Assembly: GCA_963784675.1 (NCBI GenBank)
Contig: CAWASE010000012.1
Span: 1 to 64,000 of the forward strand
DNA length: 64,000 bases
Reading direction: 5' to 3'
DNA from: SCTD01 sp963784675
GTDB lineage: Bacteria > Actinomycetota > Actinomycetes > Mycobacteriales > SCTD01
Shown here: positions 1 through 9,635 of the stretch, piece by piece
Numbering within the stretch: the stretch's first letter is position 1
Layout: the number at the start of each line of letters is the position of its first letter
Notes under the pieces: model-generated
The model's input: the letters and a program-made list of their open reading frames with translations, nothing else
What the model was told of the DNA's origin: nothing
Databases searched by the model: none
Position numbers and translations under genes: made by a program

Positions 1-284
1 AGGCGGCAGCCGATCCGGAGGATGGCTCCGGACGGCGCTGTGCACGGGAGTAACGGCGCGGCGACGTGCTCTCGACCGGCCTGCCTGGGCATCCGGCCCG
101 GGTGGCTAGTACGACGAGAGACAGCGCAACGCCCCACTGTAGCCGCGCGCACGACCGATGTCGAGGCGCGGCAAGGCCGGCGGCCCCGAGCGGGTGCTGC
201 GTGGCGCTCACGATGACCGACGACCGCCCCGGTCGTCAAGGGCCACGCGCCTGTCGGTGGACAGCCAGGACTGCAGGGGCGGGC
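1..284. other. Region downstream of the mce operon; no gene recognised
   Basis: These 284 bases lie beyond the last Mce-associated gene, which is read leftwards. Open frames exist on both strands but give Arg/Ala-rich translations typical of out-of-frame high-GC DNA, and none resembles a known family or has a good ribosome binding site. One short hairpin is listed separately. In related genomes rpoB lies further along in this direction, but that is synteny knowledge and is not visible here. Confidence 0.4.
14..32. terminator. Short hairpin, possible mce operon terminator
   Basis: TCCGGAG and CTCCGGA form a perfect 7-bp stem around a 5-base loop (GATGG). It lies about 250 bases beyond the last gene of the minus-strand operon. 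No T-run follows on either strand, so a terminator role is only an inference. Confidence 0.3.
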
Positions 285-809
285 TCAGAGCCGTTCGACG
301 CGTTCGACCAGCCAGGTGTCGCGCGGGCGCACCAGGGTCATCCGCAGCCGGTTGCGCTCGCGTCGCGGCTGCTGGCCCGCGGCCTGGATGACCTGGTCGA
401 CCGCGACGACGGCGACGGCCCGGTCCTGGCTCACCGACTCCAGGCCGGCGGCGACGACGCTGCCGGCCGCCTTGGCCTTGGTGGTCTGCAGCGTCGTGCG
501 CAGCTCGCGGGTGGCCTCGGTGTAGGAGGTCGCGAACGGCTCGACGGCGGTCTTCAGCACCGCGGCGACGTCGGAGTCCAGCGTGGCGGCGTCGTAGGAG
601 GTGACCGCCGCGGTGCGCACCTTCACCGCTGCCAGGGCGGAGGCGCGGGTGTCGGCCAGCGGGTCGGCGGGTCGCATCAGCAGCACGGCCGTCGCGGTCA
701 GCAGCGCGAGGACCGCCACGCCGACCGCCACGAGCGTGACGCTCCACGGGGCCGGACGGCGCAGGGCAGCGAGGGGGGACGCAGGCAGGCGCGGGCGCCC
801 CAGCCTCAC
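285..809 (-). CDS. Mce-associated membrane protein (third of three)
   Basis: This 174-residue protein has a basic N-terminus, one membrane helix at about residues 24-46, and an extracytoplasmic domain ending in a Trp-Leu-Val-Glu motif. That layout matches the Mce-associated (Mas) proteins that follow mce operons and are thought to stabilise or assist Mce complexes. Its ATG overlaps the stop of the previous gene in an ATGA arrangement, so it is translationally coupled. It shares the TM-plus-small-domain layout with the two genes upstream, which suggests tandem duplication. It is the last gene of the operon. The substrate is unknown. Confidence 0.75.
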   Translation of the reverse strand: MRLGRPRLPASPLAALRRPAPWSVTLVAVGVAVLALLTATAVLLMRPADPLADTRASALAAVKVRTAAVTSYDAATLDSDVAAVLKTAVEPFATSYTEATRELRTTLQTTKAKAAGSVVAAGLESVSQDRAVAVVAVDQVIQAAGQQPRRERNRLRMTLVRPRDTWLVERVERL

Positions 810-1940
810 AGCGCGTCGACCTTGTCCACCAGCCAGCTCCCGCCGCGGCGGACGAGGCGCATCCGGACCCGGCTCTGGTCGACCTGCGGACCCTCGACGC
901 GGGTGCTGTTGGTGGTCTGGTTGAGGAAGACGATCGTCGTGACGGTGTCCGAGGAGGCGCTGACGACGGCGCTCTCGATCACCTCCGCCTGCACGACCGC
1001 GCTGTACTGCTCGGCCACCGGCTTGACGACCTGGGTGGTGGTCTTCTCGTACTCGGTCCGGAACGGGCCGGTGGTGACGGCCAGCCCGCGGGCGAAGTCG
1101 GCGTCCAGGGTGCGGTTGTTGTAGGAGAACAGGATCCGGGCGGCGTCGCGGCTGGCGGCGACGGCCTGGGTGCGTGCTTTCTCGGTGGCGCGGTCGTCCG
1201 CGCTCTTCAGACCCAGGAACAGCGTCGAGGCGGCGAGCAGCAGCGCGAGCACGCCGACCAGCGCCAGGGTCAGCGGGGCCGGCCCCGCTCGGCGGGCCGA
1301 GGTGGCCTCGTCCGACGGGTCGGCGTCGAGGGACGGCTGCGGGCTGGTCGATGGAGGTGGGCTGGGCGCCGGCGCGGCCTGCGGCAGGTCGGTAGGCGGC
1401 AGGTCGGTAGGCGGCGGCTCGGTGCGCGGCAGCCCGGCGGGCGGCAGCGTGGTGGGCGGCAGCGTGGTGGGCGGCAGGTCCGCGCTCGGCGCGAGAGCGA
1501 GCAGACCGGCTCCCGGGAGCGGCTCGGCAGCCCTGGCGGGAACTCGGGGGCGAGCCCTGCCGGGGTGGGTGGCTCGGTGAGGGCCTGGACGGGCGTCGTC
1601 GTCAGCGTCGGGTCGGGGTCGGGGTCGGGGTCCGCGGCCTCGTCAGCCGCGGGCGGGACCGGAGGCGGTTCGACGGCCGGCGCTGGCTGGGCGGGCGGCG
1701 GCGAGGTCTGCGGGCGCGTCGGCCCTCGGGTGGTCGCTGTCGCCGCCCGGCGAGGGGGTGGGGGCGGAAGCCCCGTCGGTCGTGGTCGTGGTCGCGGGCA
1801 CCGGGGGCGCGGCGCCGCAGGCCTCCGACGCCGGTACCACCGTCGGCATGGTCGAAGGGCTCGGTACCGGCTGCGCCGTCGGGGACGTCCGTCCAACGGG
1901 ACGGACCGTCGGGCGTCTGCGGGCTGAAGGGTCCGGTCAT
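806..1940 (-). CDS. Mce-associated membrane protein with Pro-rich N-terminus (frame-disrupted)
   Basis: The C-terminal part from about 1300 down to 806 reads cleanly as a membrane helix (APLTLALVGVLALLLAAS) followed by a Mas-type domain ending in WLVDKVDAL. Upstream, the same frame continues as a Pro/Thr/Leu-rich linker with LPPTT and LPPTD repeats. The natural reading then needs frame changes near 1525, 1720 and 1875 to reach the ATG at 1940, which overlaps the stop region of the preceding gene. Total length is 1 modulo 3. The breaks fall in low-complexity DNA, including tandem GGGTC units near 1605-1630. Sequence error is the likeliest cause, but slippage or real decay cannot be excluded. 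Confidence 0.6.
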
Positions 1941-1944
1941 GCCG

Positions 1945-2515
1945 TCACCCCACGAACTGCAGGGTCGAGGTCAGCCAGCGCGCGCCGACCTTCTCCAGCT
2001 GGAGCTGCATGCGACAGGTGTTCACGCGTCCGTCCGGGACCTCGACGTTCTTGACCGTGGCATCGATGACGACCAGCACCGTGGCGTTGGTGTCGTCCGA
2101 GCGCACGATCCCCGCGTCGATCACCGAACCCGCGGACTCGACCTTGTTCTGCGTCAACGTGGTGCGCAGGACGTCGACGTCGCCCTGGAACTCGGACTTG
2201 AAGTCCGACGTCGCGCCGTCGACGACGCGCTGCACGCTGGCGTCGAAGTCCGAGACGCTGATGGTGGTGAGGTTCAGCGCCTCCTGGCGCGCGGCCCGGA
2301 GCGCGTCCGCCCGGGTGCTGTCGACGCCGCGCTGGTTGCGGACCTGCACGGCGAAGACGGCGGTGGCCGCCAGCAGCAGGGCGGCGAGCGACCGCGAGCG
2401 CGAGCAGCAGCCGGGTGCGGGAAGCACCCGCGCGCGTGTCGACGGCGTCCTGGCCCGCCGCCGGGACAGCCTCGGCCGCCGGGTCGTCGAGCCGCCGCGC
2501 GGTCGGCAGGCTCAC
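1945..2515 (-). CDS. Mce-associated membrane protein (one frameshift)
   Basis: This is the first of three tandem Mas-type genes after mceF. The C-terminal domain (about 160 residues, ending TSTLQFVG) is intact. The N-terminus reads in another frame up to about position 2390. Dropping one base there restores a normal helix, LALAVLAALLLAATAVFAV. The preferred start is the GTG at 2515, because its GTGA overlaps the mceF stop. A GTG at 2542 is also in frame. As a single-pass membrane protein it probably works with the Mce complex at the cell envelope. The frameshift looks like an inserted base. Confidence 0.65.
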
Positions 2516-3820
2516 CGGGAGAGCGGGCCCAGCAGCAGCCACTGCCAGCTGTCGGCGCCGAACAGGCGCTGGGCCCCGTTGTTGGAACCGATCGACAGCC
2601 GCGACCCGTCGGCCGTGACGGTCTTGCCGGTACGCGGGTCGTAGTCGCCGAACGTGGTGGTCTCGGTCGGGGCGGCGGCCTCACCGGTCGAGGGCAGGCG
2701 CGAGCCGGAGCGGCGACCCGACGTCGGACGCGGGGCTTTGGCGGCCCCGCGGACGTCGGAGGCGCTGCCGCGGGGCAGCGTGCAGCCGGCCTTGTAGTTC
2801 GGGGTCGCGCTTGTCGACGTTGGACGGGTCGCGCTTGTCCGTGCCCTCGTAGCCCTGGGTGCAGATCGGCGGGTCGTTGTTCGTCACGAGTCCGAAGTGG
2901 GTGGTGCCGTCATCGGGGACGACGGTGAAGCCGCCGGCCACCACGTTCGGGTAGGTGACCAGGATCTGGCGCAGGCGGGCAGCCGCACCTTCTGGATCTG
3001 GGCGACGGTGACCAGGTTGGACAGCAGCACCGGCAGGTCGCTGCGGTTCTTGCGGATCAGGTCGGTGAGCTCGGCGGAGCTCTGCGTCCCGTTGGCGTAG
3101 AGGCGACGGAAGTCGGGGTCGCTGGAGCGCAGCGTGGCGGTGAGCTTGTCAGCTCGGCGTTGAAGCTCTTGAACTGCCCGGACACGTCGCGCTGGGTGTC
3201 CAGCACGGTCTTGCCGTCCCGGATGAGGGTCTTGGTCTGCGGCAACGCGTCCAGGGCTGCGCGAGTCAGCGAGTCGCCCTGGTCGACGATGGTCTGCAGG
3301 CTGGTGCCGGCGCCGTCGAAGGCGGTCCCGAGCTCGCTGAGGACCGTCGACAGGTCGTCGAGGTTCACGCTGCTGACGAAGTCGTCGAAGTTGACGACGA
3401 ACTCGGTCGGGCTGATCGGGATCGCGGTCATCGCGATCGGGATGTTGGCGCCGGCGGCCAGGAACGGCGACCCGTCGCGGTTGGGCTGCAGGTCGATGTA
3501 CTGCTCGCCCACGGCCGAGCGGTTGCCGACGACGGCCTTGACGTCGCTCGGGACCTCCGTGCCGGGACGCAGCTTCAGGTCGACCTTGACGCCTTCGGGC
3601 ACCAGCGTCAGATCGCCGACCTTGCCCGTGGGCACGCCGCGGTAGGTGACCTCGGCACCCTTGAAGATGCCGCCGGAGTCGGAGAAGGTCGCCGACACGG
3701 TGTAGCCCTGATCGAGGAAGAAGCGACCCAGGCCGGCGTACCGGAACCGGTGTAGGACAGGCCGACCGCCGAGAGCAGCAGGAAGACCAGCAGCTGGTAG
3801 CGGACCTGGCGGGTGATCAC
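2512..3820 (-). CDS. mceF: MceF, Mce-family substrate-binding protein (frame-disrupted)
   Basis: MceF is the sixth MCE subunit of the lipid importer. The N-terminus (MITRQVRYQLLVFLLLSAVG) is a membrane anchor. The MlaD/MCE domain (VSATFSDSGGIFKGAEVTYRG) and the helical region read well between about 3700 and 3155, and the C-terminus ends in WQWLLLGPLSR just before a stop at 2512. Joining the segments needs frame changes near 3740, 3150, 2975 and 2795. The GTG start overlaps the mceE stop. Upstream mceA-E are intact, so either this stretch is poorly sequenced or mceF and the Mas genes are truly decaying. Assignment to family and position is firm; functionality is not. Confidence 0.7.
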
Positions 3821-5076
3821 AGCAGGCCTCCGAGCAGCAGCTTGAGCAAGGGGGACCCGCCGGACAACGGCACGTTCAGGCCGGGGATCTTGATCGAGGG
3901 ACCACCGGGCGACGGGAGCACCGAGGGCACCGGCGCGGGCACGGGTGCCGCGGACGGCACCGAGCCGGGGACGGCGGCACCCGCTGGCGCGGTCGAGCCC
4001 TGGCCCGGCACGGCCGCTGGCGAGCTGTCCGGGATCAGCGGGATCCCCGCCGGCAGCGGGATGCCGTTGTTGTCGGCGAGGGTGCGGATGTCGGCGTCCA
4101 ACGTGATGAACAGGTTGGCGTAGTCGCCCTTGACCCCTTCGGACACCAGCCGTGGGAACGGGTAGGTGGTGAGCAGCTCGAGGGAGTTCGGCAGCGCTGT
4201 GCCGGCGGCGTTGAGCTGGGTCAGGATCGGCCGTAGCGCGTTGAGGTCGGCGACGGTGTTCTTCTGGGTGTTGTTGATCACGCGCACCGCGACGTCGCCG
4301 AGCTGGTCGAGCGAGGTCAGCACCTTGGTGATGTCGGCGCGCTGGGCTGTCAGCACCTTCACGCCGTCGGGGATGTCGTCGAGCGCGGTGGCGATCGTCT
4401 GCTTCTGCGTCACCAGTCGCGCGCTGAGCCGGTCCAGGCTGTCGAGCGCCCGGACGATCTGCGCCTTCTGGTCGTCCAGCGTGCCGACGAACGTGTCCAG
4501 CTCGGACAACAGGTTCTTGACGTTGTCCTCGCGACCCTTCAGCGCCTTGACCAGCTCGGCGTTGATCGTCTGTAGCTGCTCCAGGCTCCCGCCGTTCAGC
4601 ACCAGCGACAGCGCCCCCAGCACCTCCTCGATCTCGGCGCTACGGGTCGTGCGGTCCAGCCCGATCGTCTCGCCGCCGCGCAGCCGGCCGGTCGCCTCGC
4701 TGGCCGGCGGCGGCTCGAAGCTGACGAACTTCTCCCCCAGCAACGAGGTCTGGCGCACGCTCGCAGTGCTGTTCTCGGGCAGCACGACGTCCTTGTTCAG
4801 GTTCACCACGACGCGGGCGGTGAACCCGGTGGCCTCGATGGTGTCGACGCTGCCGACGGTGACGTCGTTGACCTTCACCGCCGACTGCGGCACCAGGTCG
4901 ATCACGTCGGCGAACTCGACGATCACCTGGTAGGCGCCGGCCCCGTGGCCCTCGCCGCCCGGGAGCGGCAGGCTGGCGGCGCCGGGGAACTGGCACCCGG
5001 TCAACGTCGTGGCGAGCACGGCGCCGGCCAGCAGCCCGGCGGCGGTGCGGCGCGGGGTGCGGCTCGAGGGGGTCAT
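3817..5076 (-). CDS. mceE: MceE, Mce-family lipoprotein
   Basis: This 419-residue member of the Mce importer has a lipoprotein signal (ATTLTGC, with lipidated Cys about residue 28), as is usual for MceE. The MCE domain follows (about residues 45-120, with VKVNDVTVGSVDTIEATGF), then a long helical region and a Pro/Ala/Val-rich tail ending in a Gly/Leu stretch. The ATG at 5076 is chosen over an upstream open extension that is a shadow of mceD. It overlaps the mceD stop, giving coupled translation. It probably forms part of the periplasm-spanning channel that carries lipids to the YrbE permeases. Confidence 0.85.
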   Translation of the reverse strand: MTPSSRTPRRTAAGLLAGAVLATTLTGCQFPGAASLPLPGGEGHGAGAYQVIVEFADVIDLVPQSAVKVNDVTVGSVDTIEATGFTARVVVNLNKDVVLPENSTASVRQTSLLGEKFVSFEPPPASEATGRLRGGETIGLDRTTRSAEIEEVLGALSLVLNGGSLEQLQTINAELVKALKGREDNVKNLLSELDTFVGTLDDQKAQIVRALDSLDRLSARLVTQKQTIATALDDIPDGVKVLTAQRADITKVLTSLDQLGDVAVRVINNTQKNTVADLNALRPILTQLNAAGTALPNSLELLTTYPFPRLVSEGVKGDYANLFITLDADIRTLADNNGIPLPAGIPLIPDSSPAAVPGQGSTAPAGAAVPGSVPSAAPVPAPVPSVLPSPGGPSIKIPGLNVPLSGGSPLLKLLLGGLL

Positions 5077-6266
5077 CGTCCACCGTCCAGGATGCCGCCG
5101 AGAGTCATGTCGCGCTCGACGGGCGCGGTGCGGGCGGCTTGGGGCGCAGCTGCCGAACCCGGTGGGAAGGGCGGCAACGACGGCAGACCGGTCGGGGCCG
5201 GCAGCGCACCGGCGACCTGCTGGCAGAGCTCGGCGCCCTGACCCACGGTGATCAGCAAGTTGCAGAGCGGACCCAGCGGGTTGGCCTCGGTCTGGCCCGC
5301 GCCGTTGTCGCGCGTGTCCAGCGTGCCGGAAACCGGGTTGTAGGCCAGCTGGAGGTTGGACAGCGCCGTCGGCGCATCGTCCAGGAACTCCTCCAGGGCG
5401 GACTTCTGCTTCACCAGCACCTTGGTCACCGAGGCGAGGTCGCTGACGTTCGCCGTGAGGTCCTTCTTGTTCTCCCGCACGAAGCTGGCCACCTCGCCCA
5501 GGGCCACCGACAGCTGCTTGATGGCGGTGGCGAGGTCGCCGCGCTCGTCCGCGAGCTGCTCGGACACCGCGGCGAGGTCGCGGTTGAAGTTGCGGACGGT
5601 CGTGTCGCTGTTGGCCAACGTGGTGGTGAAGTCCTGCAGGTTGGTGATGGTGCCGAACAAGTCGTCGCGCTGGCCGTTCAGGGTGGTGACGAGCGTGGAG
5701 AAGTCCTTCAGGGTGGAGTTGATCAGCGCGCCGTTGCCCTTGAGGTTGTCCGCGCCCACCCCGAGCAGGTCGTTCAGGGCGCCGCCCTTGTTCGCGCCGT
5801 TGGGCCCGAGCGCCAGGTTGAGCTTGTTGATCGAGGCGAAGATGTCGTCGAGCTCGAGCGGGACGTCGGTGGCGTCCGTGCCGAGCACGGCGCCGTCCTT
5901 GAGCTGGGCACCGGCGGAGTAGACCGGGGTCAGCTGCACATAGCGGTCGCTGACGATCGACGGTGCGATCACCAGGGCCTTGGCGTCGGCCGGGATCGTG
6001 TACTTGCGGTCGTACTTCATGGTCACGCGGACCTTGGTGCCCTCCGGCACGATCGAGGTGACCTCGCCGATGCGCACCCCGAGGATGCGGACGTCGCTGG
6101 CCTCGTACAGCCCGACCGCGCGCGTGAACTCCGCGGTCAGCGTCTTGCTGTCGTCGCCGCCGATGCCGCAGCCCGCCGCCCCCCCGAGCAGGGACAGCGC
6201 GAGCACCCCCAGCCCGACCCGGGCAGGACCACGACGGCGCACGGCGGGCAGGATCGGGGCGGTCAC
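5073..6266 (-). CDS. mceD: MceD, Mce-family protein with lipobox
   Basis: The protein is 397 residues from the GTG at 6266, which overlaps the mceC stop as GTGA. A longer frame to 6377 is open but runs through mceC. It has a signal sequence with lipobox LLGGAAGC (Cys about 33), an MCE/MlaD domain (ILGVRIGEVTSIVPEGTKV) and a long helical domain with paired Thr/Leu heptads typical of Mce tails. It occupies the fourth slot of the operon. Mce proteins form a hexameric tube for lipid or sterol uptake across the cell envelope. Both MceD and MceE here look lipidated, which is not the case in every mce operon. Confidence 0.85.
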   Translation of the reverse strand: MTAPILPAVRRRGPARVGLGVLALSLLGGAAGCGIGGDDSKTLTAEFTRAVGLYEASDVRILGVRIGEVTSIVPEGTKVRVTMKYDRKYTIPADAKALVIAPSIVSDRYVQLTPVYSAGAQLKDGAVLGTDATDVPLELDDIFASINKLNLALGPNGANKGGALNDLLGVGADNLKGNGALINSTLKDFSTLVTTLNGQRDDLFGTITNLQDFTTTLANSDTTVRNFNRDLAAVSEQLADERGDLATAIKQLSVALGEVASFVRENKKDLTANVSDLASVTKVLVKQKSALEEFLDDAPTALSNLQLAYNPVSGTLDTRDNGAGQTEANPLGPLCNLLITVGQGAELCQQVAGALPAPTGLPSLPPFPPGSAAAPQAARTAPVERDMTLGGILDGGR

Positions 6267-7276
6267 TTGGAGCCTCCAGCAGCAGCACCGGCGGTCGGGC
6301 GGGAGGTGCCGTCCCCGAAGGTGCCGGGGACGAAGCCGACGGGGGTCAGCAGGTTCTGGACCAGCGTGTCGAACCACCGGCCGTTGCCCAGGTTGTCGGC
6401 GAAGATGCGGACGAACGGCGCCAGGCGGGCGATCCCGGTGTCCAGGTTCGACTGGTTCTTGCGCAGCACCGTGACGATGTCGCGCAGGCTGGCCAGGGTG
6501 GGGGCCAGCTGGGCGCGGTTCTCGCGGACCAGAGCCACCAGCTGTTGCGAGAGCTCGGTGGTGGTGTCGAGCAGGTCGCTGATCGCCTGCCGGCGGCGCT
6601 GCACCTCCTGCAGCACGAGGCTGGACTGGGAGAAGAACGCCGTGAGGTCCTGGTCGCGCTCCGCGAGCACCTGGCTGACCCCGCGGGTACGGGTCAGCAG
6701 CGAGGACAGCTGCTGGTCGCGGGACGCGATGGTGCGCGAGAGCCGGGACAGCCCCTGCAGCGACGCCTGGACCTCGTCGGGGGTGTCCCGGAAGGTGTCG
6801 GCCAACGTCGTGAAGGACTTCGCCAGCTGCGCGTCGTCGATCTCGTCGACCGTGGTCGACAGGTCGCGGAAGGCCTCGGTGATGTCGAAGGGCGACGTCG
6901 TCCGGCCCAGCGGGATGACGGCGCCCGGCGACATCCGTCCGTCACCGTCCGGCGAGAGCGACAGGAACTTGCGTCCCAGCACCGTCTTGATCCGGATGTC
7001 GGCGCGGGTCCGATTGCCCAGCTCGGCGTCCTTGACACGGAAGGCGACCTGCACGCGGTCGCCGGCGAGGTCGACCTTGAGGACCTTGCCGACCTTGACC
7101 CCGGCCACGCGGACCTCGTCGTTGGCCTTCAGCCCGGCGGCCTCGGAGAACTCGGCCTTGTACTCGTTGCCGCCGATGATGCGGTCGATGCTGAACGAGC
7201 CGGCCAGCAGGGCCAGGATCGACAGGATGCCGATGGCGCCGATGACGGTCTTGTTCTGTTCCCGGAAGGGGGTCAC
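6263..7276 (-). CDS. mceC: MceC, Mce-family substrate-binding protein
   Basis: A 337-residue protein with an N-terminal anchor helix (about residues 10-30), an MCE domain (about 37-115, with VRVAGVKVGKVLKVDL and KTVLGRKFLSL) and a helical C-terminal domain rich in Gln, Leu and Ser repeats. It ends in a Gly/Ala-rich tail. Its ATG overlaps the mceB stop. It is the third MCE subunit of the operon and is predicted to sit outside the cytoplasmic membrane as part of the lipid-conducting hexamer. No frame problems are seen. Confidence 0.88.
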   Translation of the reverse strand: MTPFREQNKTVIGAIGILSILALLAGSFSIDRIIGGNEYKAEFSEAAGLKANDEVRVAGVKVGKVLKVDLAGDRVQVAFRVKDAELGNRTRADIRIKTVLGRKFLSLSPDGDGRMSPGAVIPLGRTTSPFDITEAFRDLSTTVDEIDDAQLAKSFTTLADTFRDTPDEVQASLQGLSRLSRTIASRDQQLSSLLTRTRGVSQVLAERDQDLTAFFSQSSLVLQEVQRRRQAISDLLDTTTELSQQLVALVRENRAQLAPTLASLRDIVTVLRKNQSNLDTGIARLAPFVRIFADNLGNGRWFDTLVQNLLTPVGFVPGTFGDGTSRPTAGAAAGGSK

Positions 7277-8343
7277 TTGCCGGCTCCCGTCGCGCTGGCA
7301 GGCAGCGGCTTGTCACGCCGGCACCGCGCCACGTCATTCACGAACTGCCGGTTCTCCAGCAGGTTGAGGCCGTCGGGCGTGCCGTCGTCGATGATCAGCC
7401 GTCCGTCGAAGCCGCAGAGGTAGAAGTTGAAGTAGGAGCCGTAGGTGGCCGTCCCGATGATCGTGTTCAGCTTGCCGGGCAGCCGTTGCAGCACGCCGTC
7501 GACGACCCCCTTGCTGTCGCCGAGGGTGTCGGCGAGCGCCCGCAGCTGGACGATGTCGTCCTTGAGCGGCGGACGCAGGTCCGACAGCAGCGACGCGGTC
7601 GCGCTCGTCAGGTCACTGATGCCCGCCAGCGACTGGCCGATGGCGACGCGGTCCTGGGCGAAGCCGGTCGCCAGCGCCTTGAGCGACAGGACCAGGTCGG
7701 ACAGCTCGCCGCTGCGGTCGTCGACCACGGCCAGGACCTGCTCCATGTTGGTCAGCACGCGACCGATGACGGCGTCGCGGTCGGCGAGGGTGTTGGTGAG
7801 CGAGGCCGTGCGGGCCATCAGGCTCTCGATGGTGCCGCCCTCACCCTGCAGGGTCTGGATGATCTCGAAGGCAGCCTCGTTGACCGTGCCCGGGTCGAGC
7901 GCCTGGAACAGCGGCTGGAAGCCGTTGAACAGCACGGTGAGGTCGAGCGCGTTGCGCGTCTGCGACAGCGGGATCGTCGCGCCGTCCTTGAGCGACTCGG
8001 CGCTGCCGGTGCCCTCGGTGAGGGCGATGTAGCGCTCACCGACGATGTTGCGGTAGCGCAGCCGCGCCACGGTGCTCTGCGCGACGGTGCGGTCGCCCGG
8101 CACGTCGAACGTGACCAGGGCGAGGTCCTTGTCGAGCTCGATCTTCTTGACCTGGCCGACGCGGACCCCGGCGATGCGGATCTCGTTGCCGGGCAGCAGC
8201 CCGGTGACGTCGCCGAACACGGCCTTGTACTCGCGCGTCTTGCCGAAGCCGACGTTGCCGATCGTGGCGGCGAGGCCGAGGGTGAGGAAGGACGTCACGA
8301 CGATGAAGATGATGAGCTTGACGAGTGCGGCGGAGGTCTTCAC
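7273..8343 (-). CDS. mceB: MceB, Mce-family substrate-binding protein
   Basis: A 356-residue MCE protein. A hydrophobic anchor (LIIFIVVTSFLTLGLAATI) is followed by the MCE domain (about residues 37-115, with IRIAGVRVGQVKKIELD and IVGERYIAL), a long helical region, and a C-terminal segment containing YFNFYLCGFDGRL that recurs in MceB proteins. Start and stop overlap mceA and mceC by four bases, so the operon is tightly coupled. Its role is as second subunit of the lipid transport channel. Confidence 0.88.
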   Translation of the reverse strand: MKTSAALVKLIIFIVVTSFLTLGLAATIGNVGFGKTREYKAVFGDVTGLLPGNEIRIAGVRVGQVKKIELDKDLALVTFDVPGDRTVAQSTVARLRYRNIVGERYIALTEGTGSAESLKDGATIPLSQTRNALDLTVLFNGFQPLFQALDPGTVNEAAFEIIQTLQGEGGTIESLMARTASLTNTLADRDAVIGRVLTNMEQVLAVVDDRSGELSDLVLSLKALATGFAQDRVAIGQSLAGISDLTSATASLLSDLRPPLKDDIVQLRALADTLGDSKGVVDGVLQRLPGKLNTIIGTATYGSYFNFYLCGFDGRLIIDDGTPDGLNLLENRQFVNDVARCRRDKPLPASATGAGK

Positions 8344-9635
8344 TTCAGCCCCACCTCCGTTCCACGAGCCATCGGTCCGAACAACAGGTAGGCCAGGTCA
8401 GGGACGTCGTCCTGGGCGACTCCCAGCATCGGCGCCAGCACCGAACCCATGACCGCCCGCTGACCGGCCGGGCTGGCCAGCGCGGACGCCGGGTCGGCCG
8501 CGGCGCGGCTGCTGGCCGCGGCCGCCACCCGCTGACTGTCGTCGGGTGGGTTGCCGTCGTTGTAGCCGTCCTGGAAGTTGATGTCGTCGGCCGGCACCTT
8601 GGGCGTCGGCAGGCCGTAGCAGGTCGGGCCGCGGTCGTCCTTGTAGGCCGGCTCGTCCTTGTTCGGCTGGTAGCCGCCTTGGTCCTGGACGGTCTCGAGC
8701 GTGATGTGAAGACCGGGCTGGAGCCCGCCGAACGACCGCGAGATGATCGGGTCGCTCGCGGTCAGGCCCTTGGCCAGGCAGGGGAACTCTGGCGCGTAGC
8801 GCTGGTACACCTGCAGCGAGGGCAGGCTGTCGGCGGCCAGCCGCACCAGGCGCGTCTCGTTGTCCTTGAGCAGGGTGTTCAGCTCCCCGGCGAAGGTGGT
8901 CGTGCCCTTGAGGAACGTGCTCAGCTGCGGCTCGGTGTCGACCAGCGAGCGGTTGATGAAGCTCAGGTTGTCCAGCACGGCGATGAGGTCGGGGCGGGCC
9001 GCCTCGAGGGTGTCCGCGAGGTCGGCCAGGCCGCCGAAGTCCTCGCCGAGCGTCGTCACGTCGGGGTTGAGGCCGCGCACGTACTGCTCGACGATCTCCA
9101 GGTTCTGACCGATCTGGTCACCGCGTCCTCGCAACGCGGTGGAGACGGCGTTCAGGGTCGTGCTCACCTCGGCCGGCTTGAGCGCCTGCAGCAGCGGCAG
9201 CAGGTTGTTCAGCGCCGTCTCGGTCTCCAGCGCCGTCTCGGACCGGTCCTGCGGGATGACGTCGCCCGCCTTGATCTGACCGGTGCCACCGCCCTCGGGG
9301 ATGACCAGGTCGACGAACTTCTCGCCGAACAGCGTCTTGGGGATGAGCCGGGCCTGGACGTCGGCGGGGATGAACTGGACGTCGGAGGGGTCCAGCGCCA
9401 GCTCGAGCTCGGCGCCGTCCTGGCTGGTGGTGATGGAGCGGACGTCACCGACGATCTTCCCGCGGATCTTGACGTCGGCAGCCGTGGCGAGCTGGTTGCC
9501 GATGCGGTCGGCCTGCAGGGTCACCCGCACGACCGGCGTGAACGCCTTGGTGTAGAGCGCGACCGTGAGACCGACCAGCCCGACGATCACGAGCAGGAAG
9601 GCGACCCCGGTGAGACGCGTGCGCAGGGCAGCCAT
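8340..9635 (-). CDS. mceA: MceA, Mce-family substrate-binding protein
   Basis: The first MCE subunit (431 residues). It has a membrane helix at about residues 8-28, an MCE/MlaD domain at about 34-115 (ADVKIRGKIVGDVRSI and KTLFGEKFVDLVIP), then a helical domain. The C-terminal region contains PCLAKGL and two cysteines plausible for a disulfide. Its ATG overlaps the yrbEB stop as TGATG. MceA-F with YrbEA/B permeases and the Mkl ATPase form an importer. In mycobacteria these carry cholesterol or fatty acids; the substrate here is not evident. Confidence 0.88.
   Translation of the reverse strand: MAALRTRLTGVAFLLVIVGLVGLTVALYTKAFTPVVRVTLQADRIGNQLATAADVKIRGKIVGDVRSITTSQDGAELELALDPSDVQFIPADVQARLIPKTLFGEKFVDLVIPEGGGTGQIKAGDVIPQDRSETALETETALNNLLPLLQALKPAEVSTTLNAVSTALRGRGDQIGQNLEIVEQYVRGLNPDVTTLGEDFGGLADLADTLEAARPDLIAVLDNLSFINRSLVDTEPQLSTFLKGTTTFAGELNTLLKDNETRLVRLAADSLPSLQVYQRYAPEFPCLAKGLTASDPIISRSFGGLQPGLHITLETVQDQGGYQPNKDEPAYKDDRGPTCYGLPTPKVPADDINFQDGYNDGNPPDDSQRVAAAASSRAAADPASALASPAGQRAVMGSVLAPMLGVAQDDVPDLAYLLFGPMARGTEVGLK

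Noticed and set aside
1380..1500. LPPTT repeats as sortase sorting signals
   Set aside because: The motif is repeated inside a Pro-rich linker, is not LPxTG, and lies before rather than after the membrane helix.
3817..6288. An 823-residue fusion protein ending in MceE
   Set aside because: The first half is an out-of-frame reading of mceD; MceE has its own ATG at 5076 overlapping the mceD stop and a proper lipobox.
5139..7367. 742-codon plus-strand frame opposite mceC and mceD
   Set aside because: Antisense to intact Mce genes with no recognisable domain; same composition bias as other shadows.
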